Shown one piece after another: positions 25,295-36,700 of a stretch of DNA of 64,000 nt (within the stretch, counting starts at the first letter, position 1; each line of letters begins with the position of its first letter). The notes beneath the pieces are model-generated. The model was given only the letters and a program-made list of their open reading frames with translations. It was not told the origin of the DNA and searched no databases. The stretch lies in contig CAZTOP010000007.1 of the NCBI GenBank assembly GCA_964615145.1, positions 25,088-89,087 on the forward strand, in the 5' to 3' direction. The translations under genes and the position numbers were made by a program. The DNA is from CAIVPM01 sp964615145 (GTDB lineage: Bacteria > Bacteroidota > Bacteroidia > Chitinophagales > Chitinophagaceae).

Positions 25295-25330
25295 AACAAA
25301 ATAGGCTGCCAATTGGCAGCCTATTTTGTT
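25295..25330. terminator. Terminator, 18-bp perfect palindrome
   Basis: The arm at 25295-25312 (core ATAGGCTGCCAA) is exactly complementary to 25313-25330, with A/T runs at the outer ends. It lies 26 bp past the stop of the giant T9SS gene on the minus strand and upstream of the helicase gene, so it isolates the two. Confidence 0.9.
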
Positions 25331-25356
25331 GATTGCTTTAAGGGATAAGCAATATT

Positions 25357-28300
25357 CTATTCTACTATCAATTTTTCTGTTTTCTTTCCTTCATTTGTTA
25401 CAATACTTACAAAATAGAAACCCTTAGCCAATTTCTCAATATTTACTGAGTTGCTGCCCATACTTAATGTTTGAGTTTTTAGTTGTTTACCATAAAGGTC
25501 TGTAATTACAATTTGGCCATTGCCAACTAATTTATCAACTGAAATATTAACTGAAGCTCTTGCAGGATTTGGATACATTACATACTCCAAATTGCTTGAC
25601 ATAGTTTCCGTTGCTGCATTCATACTTCTAGAAGCACAACTAACTACATTGCTTGCAATGGTTCTGCTGCTGCTGCATCCTCCTGCAGTTGTATATGTAT
25701 ATGTTAATGAACCTGCTCCTGGTGTATTTCCTGTGCTTACAACACCTGCTGGTGTAGTAACTGAAATAACTCCAGTTTTACTCCATACACCACCACCTGG
25801 GGTTCCTACTACTGTAAATGTTTTATTGGTGCAATAATTACCTGCTGCACCATATTGAGGATTTACTGTACCTGGGGCATAAGATATTGAAGGTATGCCT
25901 GGTTTTGCATTTACTGTGATAGATTTACTTGCATAGCTGCTACAGTTAGATGCATTTGTGATGGTATATCTAGCTTCGCCTGCACCTGCATTTACTCCAG
26001 TATAAACGCCTCCTGCATTTATTGTACCCTTATTATTTGAACTGCTCCAAACACCGCCAGTAGAAGTAGTAGAAAGAGCAATAGTATTCCCAGCACAAAC
26101 TTCATTATTCCCTGTTATTGCATTTGGAGTAGGTACTGATGCAACAGTTACATTTACTATCGCATCAGAAGAACAACCAGTACCATTAGAGGTTGATGTA
26201 ATAGTATATTTTATAGCGGTATTGCCATTAGAAACAGAACTTACTAAACCAGTATTTGAAACACTTGCAACAGATGGAGCTGTGCTACTCCAAGTTCCGT
26301 TAGGTAAGCTAGCATAAAAATATCTAGACTCCCCTAATGTGCAGAATGTTGCAGATGTTAATGTTCCTGATTGAGACGTAATTGTTGCAACATTTGGACT
26401 TTGTATAACATTTAAGACAAGCACATTGCTTGTAGATGCTGCACAATTATTATTAACTGTACAAGTAATTTGATCGCCGTTTGATAAGGTTCCTGGAGCT
26501 ACAGAAATTGAACTTCCAGAACCTAGAAGTATTGAACCATTTTTATACCAAGTATAAACTGGATTATTTCCTGCATTGTTTGCAGTAACACTAAAAGTTA
26601 CACTATTGCCACTACAAATAGTTGTGCTTGCTGTTGAAGCATTAATAGAAGAAGCTGTAAATTCATCAGCACCAATATCATTAGTGGCACGTGTTGTACA
26701 GTCAACGTCATCTGTTACCAAGCCTGCAGCACCAGCACCACTAAGTGTACAGTTTGCATTTGTCATTAGATGTAAGTTATTCGCAGAAGCAAATACTGGA
26801 GCAACGTTAACAGAGTTGGGATCTTGACTAGAGTTTGTTTGCCAAGCAGATAGGCTTGTATGGTATGTGGCACCAGTTGTAATAAGAGAGCCGGTTTGTG
26901 CAATTGCTGTAGCACCTGTACTTGCACCAGCACCTGTTCCAGCAGAAACATATAAGTCGTTATTGTTTGAAGTTAAATTAGTAGCTGGTAGAGCATAGCC
27001 AATACCAATAGCTGTATTTCTGTTAGTATATCCCGCAGCATTAACTGAAATGATATTATTTCTGAGTCTTACAATAGGAGCATTGTTGGCTAAAGAAAAA
27101 CCATAGGTTGAGCTAGTTGTAGAAAAGCCACCACTTGCACCACTCACATTTGTTGTGCTTATCGTATTGTTATAAACATTTACAGTGCCAGCACCACCAT
27201 TGATATGAATTCCAGAGTTAATATCTGTTGCATTGTTAAAGCCAGCGTTATTAGCATAATTACTGATTCTATTATTGGTAATAGACGACGTGCCTGTTGA
27301 GCCTGTAGAAAGCAATATACCTACTATAGAACTACCAAAGCCACTTGATAAACCACTTGCATTCATCATTAAACTATCCACCACATTTTTTGAAACTGTG
27401 GCATTAGTTACTTCATTGCCAGAATATTGGTTAGTTAAAAGCCCAGAATTACCAGGTCCATATCCAAGAGAAATTCCGAAAGCAGCAGTTGGATAGTTGT
27501 TAGTCGAAGTATTAACAAAATTAATAGTATTACCAGTTATTGAGATTCCATCTTCAAAATTGGCACTAATACCGCCTCTGTAAAGAGCATTAGGTGAATG
27601 ACCAGATACACATTGACTAATTACAGTACCAGTATTTTTATTGATTGCACTTGCACCTGCAGTGTATATACCAAATGCACAAGTAGAAATGCTATCATTG
27701 ATATATTGATTGTTAATATTACCATTACCCCAGTTTTGGCTAGAGCCATTAGTTGTAATTAGTTGTCCACCAGCACCAGGACCAGCACAACCAATACCTA
27801 CCTGTGTTACACCACTAAAGCTTGAGTTGTAAGTACCAGTTACATTACAGTTAATAATTTTATTATTTGTTGCAGGATCTCCAGCTGAAGTATTGCACAA
27901 CCAAATTACAGCTCCAGTAATTTGAGAGCCGGAGAGAGAGTTAACAAAAGTTAAATCTCTTGAGGCGTGTGTGCTAGGAGAGCAAATTGAGTTTGTAGTT
28001 GATCCTATCGATCCATCAATTGTAACATAGTCTGCTCCCATTAATAATAGAACAGCATTAATAGAACCTGGATTACCAGTAACTACAGTATTGGCTTGTG
28101 TTGGTTTAATGGTTAAAGTGTTGGTTGCACTTGCATTAGGATTAGCAAGAATAGTATCAGAGGTTGTACTATAAGAGTTGCTGATTAAACTAAATACAAC
28201 AGGACCTCCCAAACAACTATTATTATAAGCCTTGATAGCTGCTGATAAAGTTGAAAATCCTTGACCCGTAAACCCTGGGCCAACATTATAAGTTCCAGTT

Positions 28301-30774
28301 AATGTAGCAGCTCTATAATTAAATGGGTTGCTAGGAGCAGTAGTTAATGTATTAACATCTGCAAGAACTCCACCAACAGGATATGTTCCAATATTTGGTG
28401 TAGCTACATTATCTTGTGCTGTAACAAAATAGAAAACACTATCACCATTTGTTAAACCTAAAGCGGTATAATCAATAGTAAAACTCCAAGAACCATAATT
28501 TCCATTACCACTTGCTAAAGAACCAGCTGCTGAATTTGCATAGCTAAATGTTGAGCTTGCTCCTTTTTTATAGTAAATCCTTGGCTTATTAGCACCTGAT
28601 GTTGGGACCCCAGTTGCATCTGTAATAACTACACCAGAAACTACGCGAGAAGAAATACTAGATGGGTCACATACAGAGCTAAATGCGGTATAAGAAATTT
28701 GCGGAGCTACCAGATCTAATAATGTACCAGTAAATTCATCAGCCCCCATATCTGGTGCTGTGCCATTAGGTCTTGTATCACCATCAATATCCGTTGTAAT
28801 GCTAGTAATACCAGTAATTGTAGCACCACCAGATTCTAACTGAGAAGCTCCTGAAGGGCTTGTATGCAAATCTGATGTAAATGGAGATGTACCAGAATTG
28901 TCAGAAAACGAAGCGTTGTTATTAGAGCCCGAACTTGAAAAAGTAGCGGCTAATGTTTTAAAGCCAGCGAAATTGGTTCCGTTAAAATAGTTTGTTCCAG
29001 CTGTTGTTCCAAACTGTGCAATACCTTGCGATGCTGCAGTTGTACCACAATAATAAGCATTGTTATTCATGTTTAAATTCATGCTCGAAGGGGTAGTTGC
29101 TGCTACAGGCAAATAAACTGCTACGTGTGCTAATGAAGTTGTACCGCCTGTAATTGTGTTCATAAAAATGTTATTTCTAACATCATTTCCTATAATTGTA
29201 TTTCCTGTAATGGCAAAAGCTGCAGTTAAATGACTAGCTGTTGTGTTTGTAAACAATGCACCACTCATATATACAGAATTATGATAAATTTTTACATTGT
29301 TAGCTCCATTATTATAAATACCAAAAGCTCCTACAGATGTACTGAAACTTGCTGAACCACCAGAATAAAGGATATCGCTAATTCTATTATTAGCAATAAC
29401 GGTACTTTGTGTGGTGCTTAAACGAATGCCTATTGCAATACCACTTGTGGCAGTTCTATTATAAACTTTTGAAATAACGTTATTGCTTACAACAGTACCA
29501 CTAACAGTTTGTGAAGTAGCAGACATATCAATGCCAACAGCTGCATTGGTACTCATATTTTGTAGATTATTAATAATATTACTATCGATAGTACATACGC
29601 CGGCTGGTAAAAAACTACCATTTGCAGCATTTACAAAAATGCCTCTGATAGCACCAGATGTAGTATTGTTATAATACAAATTTGTAATGGTATTTCTTTT
29701 TATAACATTGGGTCCTGTAGCCGCAACCATTCCATTAATTTCAATAGCACTTACACCACCTGTTAAATACGTTGCCATATTTTTAATGGTATTGCCAGTT
29801 ATAGTTAATTTATCAACATTGGTAACAAAAATCCCTTTGGCATACACTGTATTAGTATAAGTAGCATTAACTACAGGGGGGGTAAAGTCTGAAAGAGCAA
29901 CATCAGAACCAATTACGTTATCTGTAATTACCAGAGATGTTGAAGAGTGATTATCATTTCCATTTCCATGAAAAGAAATAGCACGACCCACCTGATTAAT
30001 TTTGTTATTAGAAATAACCAAATTATCTGCTGAACAATCCATTGCAGCAGACCCAGCAACAGATGCTAATGAGTTTACAGTAGAGGTTATTCTTTGTAAT
30101 TTTGTAGCAAGAATATTAGTTGAACTTGAATCTGAGCCTACTACTATACCATAAGATGACCAAGCAGAGGTTGAAGTTGAAGTAACTGTTGAATTATTAC
30201 CAGCTGTGCCATTAACGTTTCCTGTAAGAATACAGTTTTTAATCGTTACATTGCTACAAGTAGCAAGAAAAGTATTTGTAGGAGCTGTAGCCAATCTAAT
30301 TAATCCACAAAAAGTAGTAGTATTAGTTGTTGTAGCTAAAAATGTTAAGTTTCTATCAGTTCCATTTCCACCAATACTACCATCAATAGTAACATTATCT
30401 GCACCAAACAATTCTATAACACTTCTTCCTGTTGTTGGACTTGCAGAAACTGTAATACCAGCAGCTGTTGGATAAATTTTAATTGAAGTATAGTCTGCAC
30501 CGTAATTAGTACCTAAATAAGAATATGTATGCCCACTACTGTACAAAGTATCAGATGTGTTAGCAGGTTCTGTTGTGCTTTGGTTTATAGCCACATTAAT
30601 AGTTCCAGTGTGTGTACCAGCATTAATTGCACCAAATGCCGAAGCAAGATCGGTGTAGTTAGCTGTACTTGTACCACCAGAGGAGGTAACTGTTACCTGA
30701 TTTTGTGCAGAAACAGTTAGCGAAATAGATGCAGCAATAAAGAGCATCCACAATTTTGGGTAAATTGTTTTCAT
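25357..30774 (-). CDS. Giant secreted T9SS protein with parallel beta-helix and Ig-like repeats
   Basis: A 1805-residue surface or secreted protein. In order: signal peptide (MKTIYPKLWMLFIAASISLTVSAQ), a first right-handed beta-helix region (about 30-720, repeated I-x-N-N-x-I turns), an Ig/fibronectin-like part (about 730-870), a second beta-helix region (about 880-1370) that starts TYNVGPGFTGQGFSTLSAAI, several Ig-like domains rich in Thr/Ser/Asn (about 1380-1730), and a type A C-terminal sorting domain (YPNPARASVNISVDK...KLAKGFYFVSIVTNEGKKTEKLIVE). The sorting domain directs export by the T9SS, whose machinery is not in this window. Likely roles are adhesion or polysaccharide binding. It lies downstream of a two-component system on the same strand, with a 250-bp gap. 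Confidence 0.92.
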   Translation of the reverse strand: MKTIYPKLWMLFIAASISLTVSAQNQVTVTSSGGTSTANYTDLASAFGAINAGTHTGTINVAINQSTTEPANTSDTLYSSGHTYSYLGTNYGADYTSIKIYPTAAGITVSASPTTGRSVIELFGADNVTIDGSIGGNGTDRNLTFLATTTNTTTFCGLIRLATAPTNTFLATCSNVTIKNCILTGNVNGTAGNNSTVTSTSTSAWSSYGIVVGSDSSSTNILATKLQRITSTVNSLASVAGSAAMDCSADNLVISNNKINQVGRAISFHGNGNDNHSSTSLVITDNVIGSDVALSDFTPPVVNATYTNTVYAKGIFVTNVDKLTITGNTIKNMATYLTGGVSAIEINGMVAATGPNVIKRNTITNLYYNNTTSGAIRGIFVNAANGSFLPAGVCTIDSNIINNLQNMSTNAAVGIDMSATSQTVSGTVVSNNVISKVYNRTATSGIAIGIRLSTTQSTVIANNRISDILYSGGSASFSTSVGAFGIYNNGANNVKIYHNSVYMSGALFTNTTASHLTAAFAITGNTIIGNDVRNNIFMNTITGGTTSLAHVAVYLPVAATTPSSMNLNMNNNAYYCGTTAASQGIAQFGTTAGTNYFNGTNFAGFKTLAATFSSSGSNNNASFSDNSGTSPFTSDLHTSPSGASQLESGGATITGITSITTDIDGDTRPNGTAPDMGADEFTGTLLDLVAPQISYTAFSSVCDPSSISSRVVSGVVITDATGVPTSGANKPRIYYKKGASSTFSYANSAAGSLASGNGNYGSWSFTIDYTALGLTNGDSVFYFVTAQDNVATPNIGTYPVGGVLADVNTLTTAPSNPFNYRAATLTGTYNVGPGFTGQGFSTLSAAIKAYNNSCLGGPVVFSLISNSYSTTSDTILANPNASATNTLTIKPTQANTVVTGNPGSINAVLLLMGADYVTIDGSIGSTTNSICSPSTHASRDLTFVNSLSGSQITGAVIWLCNTSAGDPATNNKIINCNVTGTYNSSFSGVTQVGIGCAGPGAGGQLITTNGSSQNWGNGNINNQYINDSISTCAFGIYTAGASAINKNTGTVISQCVSGHSPNALYRGGISANFEDGISITGNTINFVNTSTNNYPTAAFGISLGYGPGNSGLLTNQYSGNEVTNATVSKNVVDSLMMNASGLSSGFGSSIVGILLSTGSTGTSSITNNRISNYANNAGFNNATDINSGIHINGGAGTVNVYNNTISTTNVSGASGGFSTTSSTYGFSLANNAPIVRLRNNIISVNAAGYTNRNTAIGIGYALPATNLTSNNNDLYVSAGTGAGASTGATAIAQTGSLITTGATYHTSLSAWQTNSSQDPNSVNVAPVFASANNLHLMTNANCTLSGAGAAGLVTDDVDCTTRATNDIGADEFTASSINASTASTTICSGNSVTFSVTANNAGNNPVYTWYKNGSILLGSGSSISVAPGTLSNGDQITCTVNNNCAASTSNVLVLNVIQSPNVATITSQSGTLTSATFCTLGESRYFYASLPNGTWSSTAPSVASVSNTGLVSSVSNGNTAIKYTITSTSNGTGCSSDAIVNVTVASVPTPNAITGNNEVCAGNTIALSTTSTGGVWSSSNNKGTINAGGVYTGVNAGAGEARYTITNASNCSSYASKSITVNAKPGIPSISYAPGTVNPQYGAAGNYCTNKTFTVVGTPGGGVWSKTGVISVTTPAGVVSTGNTPGAGSLTYTYTTAGGCSSSRTIASNVVSCASRSMNAATETMSSNLEYVMYPNPARASVNISVDKLVGNGQIVITDLYGKQLKTQTLSMGSNSVNIEKLAKGFYFVSIVTNEGKKTEKLIVE

Positions 30775-31024
30775 AAACTTTAAGTGTTTTAGTTAAAAAA
30801 TTATTAGGCTAAGATGTGCTTTAAAAAATTAATTTTTACGTATTTGAAGTCTCAATTATTAAAACTACACTTTGAGTTATTGAAGGGTGGTATTTGTTTG
30901 TAAAAAGATGTTGGTGAATATTATCCAAAAATTGATTTCTTTTTGAAGATAGAAATAAACGAACCGAAAAAGAGATTAATTAACTTAATTTCTTGATTGA
31001 GGAATATTTGACAGAAACAATTTG

Positions 31025-31789
31025 TTAGCTTTGTAGTTGCTCTAAAATTTCATCAATTCTGCCTTTTGAAAGCTCTAATTTTTCGCCGTTATTCATTTCG
31101 GCAAACCATTGTTGTTGATTAGCTTTAATGATTTGTTTAATATTTTTTTTATTAACCAGATGAGCTCTGTGTATTCTTATAAAATCACAATTATAAGCCA
31201 ATGCATCTGCATAAACTTTTAAGCTTTTACTACTTGTATATACATCTCCATTGAACATATAAAACTTTGTATAGTTACCTACACCGTTTAAATACATTAA
31301 TTCGTTTAAATTAACGATAATAATTTTTCCAATATTATTTATATAAATTCTTGTGGGTTGTACTTGAGTATTTTGGGGTAAATAGTTATTGTAAAACTGA
31401 GCAACCTGCTCTTTAGAAAATGATTGTTTTGAATATTGATTTTGGAACCTTTCAATTACTATGTTTAAGTGTTCAAGTGTAAATGGTTTTATTAAATAAT
31501 GCAAAGCACAGGCTTCAAATGCACCAACAGCAAAACCGGTATGTGCTGTAATAAATACAATTGGTATAGAGTATGGTAAATTATTAGCTACCCAAAGTCC
31601 GTTTTGATTGGGCATTTCGATGTCGCAAAAAATTAAATCTACTTTTTTGTCATCAAGAAAACAAATGGCATCTTTTGCATTTGAAAAGCCGCCTTCATAA
31701 ATAATGGAAGAATGAAGTAAAAATATTTTTTTACAATATTCTAAAGTTTTAGCATCATCATCAATATGTATTACTTTTATTTTTTCCAT
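31025..31789 (-). CDS. LytTR-family response regulator
   Basis: A 254-residue two-component response regulator. Its receiver domain (1-120) has the acidic cluster Asp10-Asp12, phospho-acceptor Asp56 (IFCDIEMPNQNG), a Thr switch (VFITAHTG) and Lys in LIKPF. It is followed by a LytTR DNA-binding domain (about 145-250, IVNLNELMYLNGVGNYTKFY...FIRIHRAHLVNKKNI). LytTR regulators bind direct repeats upstream of target genes. The kinase gene is immediately upstream (23 bp), and giant T9SS genes flank the pair on both sides. Confidence 0.95.
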   Translation of the reverse strand: MEKIKVIHIDDDAKTLEYCKKIFLLHSSIIYEGGFSNAKDAICFLDDKKVDLIFCDIEMPNQNGLWVANNLPYSIPIVFITAHTGFAVGAFEACALHYLIKPFTLEHLNIVIERFQNQYSKQSFSKEQVAQFYNNYLPQNTQVQPTRIYINNIGKIIIVNLNELMYLNGVGNYTKFYMFNGDVYTSSKSLKVYADALAYNCDFIRIHRAHLVNKKNIKQIIKANQQQWFAEMNNGEKLELSKGRIDEILEQLQS

Positions 31790-31812
31790 AAAACAAATAG
31801 TTCAAAAAATTT

Positions 31813-33579
31813 TTATAGCATTGGCAAACCAATTTCAACAAGAAACCCATTATTTTCTTCAATTGGATTAGCAGTTAAAGTAGGCTTTTTTGAAGCATTT
31901 TTATAAAACAAAAATAGTCTCTTTGTTATTAAAACATTGCCAAAAGATTTATCGTTCACAATGGTATCGTTTACCATAAATTTTCCAGTGTCTTTGATTG
32001 ATATTTTTAAAAAGTCTATAGTTTTTTTAAAACTTAAAAGTATATGCATTGGTTGCTGGTTTAATTGTAAGCCATATTTAATACTATTTTCTATAAATGG
32101 TTGTAAAAGCATTGCTGGAACTAGTATGCCATAAGTATCAACATCATCATCAATATTTATTTCATAAGTTAGTTTTTCTCCAAAAATGGATTGTTGAAAT
32201 TGAAGGTATTCTTCTGTAAAAAGTATCTCATCTTCCAAACTTTGAACACTTTTATCAGTGCCATTTAATACACTTCTAAAATAATGAGAGGTTTTTTGCA
32301 AAAAACCAGCAACTTGCGATGGATTGGTATCAACTTGATTGGTAATAATTTGAAAAATATTTTGTATAAAATGTGGATTTAATTGAGCTTTCAGTGCTTT
32401 AAGCTCAGCATCAATTTTATCTTTTTCTATAATTTTTTTCTGTTGTTTATTTCGATATTTTAAATAGAAAAACAAAATTCCTATGATTCCCAATGATAAA
32501 ATAATTACTAAAAAGATAAGAAGGCGTTGCCATTTTATTATGTCAATTCTTTTATTATTTTCTATTTCTAAAATCTTATTTTGATAATCTTTTTTATCTG
32601 TTTCGTACTTTACTAATAATTCTTTTGTAAGATTAGTTTTATTAATTTCGAATAAGCTATCTTTTATATTAAGTACTTCGTGCAAATCTTCAACAGCACT
32701 TTTATAGTTTCCCTCTAGTTCGTTTAATTTTGATTTTTGCAATAAAAATTCATAAGTATCTTTTTTTGTATTTATTTTTTTGCTAATTACTATAGAAGAA
32801 TCTAAGTACAATCTACTTTTTTTATAGTCTTTAGTATCCATATAACACACACCTAATAAATTATAGGCAGTCATAGTAAGCCTTGCGTCGAAATTATTAT
32901 TTGATTGTAATGCTTGCAAAGCATTTTCTATAGCTAAATCATATTTTTTTGTAGCATAATAAAGTGTTGCAACTTGAATTTTTAGTTGATAAGCATAAAT
33001 TGGATTTTTAATTAATGGCAATAATTTTTTTGCTTGAGTGTAACATCCAAAAGCTGAATCGTATTGCTGAGACATTGAAAAGTAATTACCCAAATTAACA
33101 ACAGCTATAAATTTTAAATTGGGAAATTTTTTTTCATTACATATCTGAGTTGCTAGTTGTAAGTAACTAGCTATTTTTTCTGGATCATTTAAGTTATAAT
33201 AAATGCCTGCGATTCCAGAATAGACAGTATAGAGATGGACACTATCATTATTTTTTTTAAAGTATGTAGAGCATTCGATATAAATTTTTAATGCTTCGCT
33301 ATTATTTTTTTGAATTAAATAGCAGTTTGCAATATTTGAGCGAGTTATATAATATTCGTTTGTGTTATTATCGAGCTTGTAATAATTAGCAATAGTATTG
33401 AAAAGCGAAATTGCTGAATCAGGATTTTTATATTGAATATCCTTTGAAACGTTAACTAAAGAATCAATTATTTTTTTGTAATCACTTTTTTGACACAAAA
33501 GATTACTGCATCCCAAAAAAATATTTATACAAACTAGTATAACAACATTAATTTTTTTTTGTTTACCAACACGATGCAT
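31813..33579 (-). CDS. LytS-type sensor histidine kinase with periplasmic TPR domain
   Basis: A 588-residue sensor. A signal-like N-terminus (about 10-30) precedes TPR repeats (about 40-310, for example YAYQLKIQVATLYYATKKYDLAIENALQAL), a short coiled coil, one membrane helix (351-373) and a cytoplasmic His_kinase domain with phospho-acceptor His403 in LNPHFIQNIFQ. An ATPase domain follows with N-box Asn498 (LLQPFIENSIKYGL) and G-box DTG. This TPR-TM-LytS design is common in Bacteroidota. It is paired with the LytTR regulator 23 bp downstream and divergent from the T9SS operon that starts at 33770. Confidence 0.94.
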   Translation of the reverse strand: MHRVGKQKKINVVILVCINIFLGCSNLLCQKSDYKKIIDSLVNVSKDIQYKNPDSAISLFNTIANYYKLDNNTNEYYITRSNIANCYLIQKNNSEALKIYIECSTYFKKNNDSVHLYTVYSGIAGIYYNLNDPEKIASYLQLATQICNEKKFPNLKFIAVVNLGNYFSMSQQYDSAFGCYTQAKKLLPLIKNPIYAYQLKIQVATLYYATKKYDLAIENALQALQSNNNFDARLTMTAYNLLGVCYMDTKDYKKSRLYLDSSIVISKKINTKKDTYEFLLQKSKLNELEGNYKSAVEDLHEVLNIKDSLFEINKTNLTKELLVKYETDKKDYQNKILEIENNKRIDIIKWQRLLIFLVIILSLGIIGILFFYLKYRNKQQKKIIEKDKIDAELKALKAQLNPHFIQNIFQIITNQVDTNPSQVAGFLQKTSHYFRSVLNGTDKSVQSLEDEILFTEEYLQFQQSIFGEKLTYEINIDDDVDTYGILVPAMLLQPFIENSIKYGLQLNQQPMHILLSFKKTIDFLKISIKDTGKFMVNDTIVNDKSFGNVLITKRLFLFYKNASKKPTLTANPIEENNGFLVEIGLPML

Positions 33580-33582
33580 CTA

Positions 33583-33624
33583 TAAATCAATTTATATGTT
33601 CGTAAAAGTATAGATATTGATTTA
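33583..33624. repeat. Inverted repeat in kinase / T9SS divergent region
   Basis: TAAATCAAT at 33583-33591 is complementary to ATTGATTTA at 33616-33624, with a 24-bp spacer, starting 3 bp upstream of the kinase start codon. The sequence is A/T-rich, so chance is possible. Confidence 0.35.
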
Positions 33625-33740
33625 AAACAACAGGTTTTAATAACAAAATCGTTTCGTAACTCTTAATCATTCAAATATATGTTTTAATAAATACTACACC
33701 GCCTTCAATAAGTAGCCATATTTTATGCAATATCAAATGT

Positions 33741-33748
33741 TAAGTTTG
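33741..33748 (+). promoter_or_regulatory. -7 box (TAnnTTTG) for the T9SS operon
   Basis: TAAGTTTG is an exact -7 match, 21 bp before the ATG at 33770. It lies inside the longer frame that opens at 33725, which supports the later start. No clear -33 TTG was seen. Confidence 0.4.
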
Positions 33749-33769
33749 TTAGTAAGTGTAAAAAATTTT

Positions 33770-36700
33770 ATGAAAAAAGGGTTGACTTATTTATTTGTTT
33801 TTTTTATTTGTTTTAGCTCATTAAAGGCACAAATAAATTTCACTATTGGAAACAATAACGGTAGCAATATCAACACAAACTATCCTTGTGCTATTCCTGA
33901 TTATTATGAGGGTAATCGGTCGCAATATTTATACTTAGCATCAGAAATGCAAGCAATGGGAATGTCTGCCGGAACAATTCATTCTATTAAATTTAATGTA
34001 ACATCTTTAAATAATTTTTCGGGCGATATTGGTCAGTATAGTATTTCAGTTTCGGGCACTGCCACTTCATCATTGTCTTTATCAAGCTGGGAAACTATAT
34101 TTCAGGCATCTACTTTTGGTCCTGTAGATTATACGCCAACTTTAGGTTTAAATGAGTTTATCTTAAATACTCCATTTGTATGGAATGGGGTTGAAAATAT
34201 TGTTGTAGATATTTGCAATGGACGCCCTGGAAACGATACGATGCAAGATTATTCTTACAATGTTAGCACAGCCTGGACCACAAATTTAACTTTTAATGCT
34301 TCGCATACTTATCGCTCGAATAATTTGGGGAATTTATGTAATACCTCAAATACTCAAAACTTAGCAAAACAATCAACTCGTCCTGATATTGTTTTTAATT
34401 TTACTTATGCTAACAACTGTAATGGAATACCCAATGGTGGTATAACTAAATGTTCTTTAGATACTGTTTGTGCTAATCAGGCTATTAATTTTTATACAAT
34501 AGGTTCAAGTACAGGCACAGGTTTAACATATCAATGGGAAAAATCTGTAGATGGAATTAATTATGATTCTATCGCTGGTGCACATTCTTTTTCATACAAT
34601 CAAACATCAGGAATTACAACAAGCACATATTTTAGAAGAAAAATAATCTGTTCTGGATTAACCAGTTTTTCAACACCTGTTTATGTTTATGTTAAACCAT
34701 TTTATGTGTGTTACTGTAGCCCCAATACAAATGTTGGATTATATATTAACTCAACATTATCTATTGAGTCTGTATTAATTTCTGGGGCGTTGCTTAATTA
34801 TGCAAATATTCATTCAGGCTTTAATCCTGCTCCAAGCTATGCTTATGCAGCATTCATAGACACCAATTCAAATGTAATACCTAAGCTTAAACAAGCTCAA
34901 ACGTACAGGCTTACGGTAAACACAAATCAAGCTCCTGCATTTGCAGGCGTTTGGATAGATTGGGATCATAATAATTTATTTGATTCATCCGAATATAAGC
35001 TAATAAGATTTCCCTCAGATTCAACAAAAGCAGACACTATAATTGAAATTCCTTCAGATGCATCTGTTGGTTTTACAATGATGCGTATTAGAACAAGCAC
35101 TGGTGCGTTTAATTATTCAACAGCTTGTACACTTTTTAATAATGGCGAAACTGAAGATTATCTTTTTAAAGTAATTACAGGAACAGCTTGTAATGGAATG
35201 CCAAATGGGGGTAAGGCTATAAGTTCTGATACAATTATTTGTCCTAAAACACCTTTTTATTTGAGTGTAATTAATGCAACAGATAGCGTTGTTGTTGCCT
35301 ATCAATGGGAAAGTTCTATAGATAATGGATTAACTTGGCAGTCAGTGCCAAAAGCAACTTCAAAGGGATGTTATATTTATGGAATTACAACGCCAACATA
35401 CTACAGAAGAAAAATAGTTTGTGGTAGTAATACGGCCTATTCTGCCAGTATTTTGATAGCATTAAATGCAAATTATAATTGTACTTGTAGCCCTATTAAT
35501 GGTACAATCTTACATTATCCTTCAACTGTTATCAATAATCCAAGTATTGAAACAGTAGCAATTACAGGAAATACCGTTTCTTTTTTCAACAGTAATCCTG
35601 GTTTTAATGCAGCACCTAATTACGCTTACTCGATTTATAATGATACAATGCAAGCACCAGAAATGGCACAGTCTGTAACTTACACGCTTACTATTACAAC
35701 TAATTTAAAACCTAGTAGTGCTGGCGTTTTTATAGATTGGAATAATGATGGTATTTATGATGCCAGCGAATATCAGGCTTTTGTAATACCTGTAGGAGCA
35801 ACAACACTTAGCACCTTGATTACAGTGCCAAGTAATGCTTTGGGATATATTGGAATGAGAATAAGAGTCGATGCTGGTTTTCTTGCTTATCAGCCATGCC
35901 GGGGTTTAAGTTCTGGTGAAACCGAAGATTATGTTTTAAAAATAATTGCTGGAACATTATGTATGGGAATACCAGTGGGTGGAACTACACAGGCATCTGC
36001 ACAAGTGGTTTGTCACTATGAGCCTATTTATTTATCAGTAAATGGAGCATCCAGTAATTTAATTGGATTGAGTTATCAATGGCAGGATTCTGCAATTGGA
36101 GGTGTTTGGAGCAACATAAACTCACACATCAAAAATGTTGATACTTTATGGCAAGTTGTACCAAAGTATTATAGACGCAAGATTACTTGCGAAATATCTG
36201 GACTATCAAGTTTGTCAATACCAATATTTGTAAACTTGAACGAGCCAATTTATGCGGCATTACCTTTTACAGAGAGTTTTGAATCAATTTGGGAAGATGG
36301 ATGCAATGCTAACAGTACAGCTGCTTTTCCATCAAAAAGCTGGAGAAATAACCCATTTACATCAAATAGTAGCTGGAGAAGAAATGACAATGGAAACGCT
36401 GCAAATTGGTACATCAATAATTACAGTGCATACAGCCCAAGCTCAACTGCTGGAAATTACTCTGCAAGATTTCATAGTTCAGAAGCACAGCCTAACCAAC
36501 CCAACAATTTTGATTTGTTTATTGATTGTTCTACGGGCTCTTCCAACAAAAAATTAGTTTTTGATTATATTAATATTGATGGTAATGATTCTATGAGAAT
36601 ATATCTATCAACAGATGCTGGTTTAACATTTACAAAGCTTGATAAACTTAATTTGTCTGCAAACGGTAGTTGGATGAACAAAACAATTGATTTTGTTTCA

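Noticed and set aside
33629..33660. GTT-containing repeats that resemble LytTR boxes
   Set aside because: The two candidates are about 17 bp apart and match the consensus poorly; LytTR boxes are usually spaced about 21 bp.
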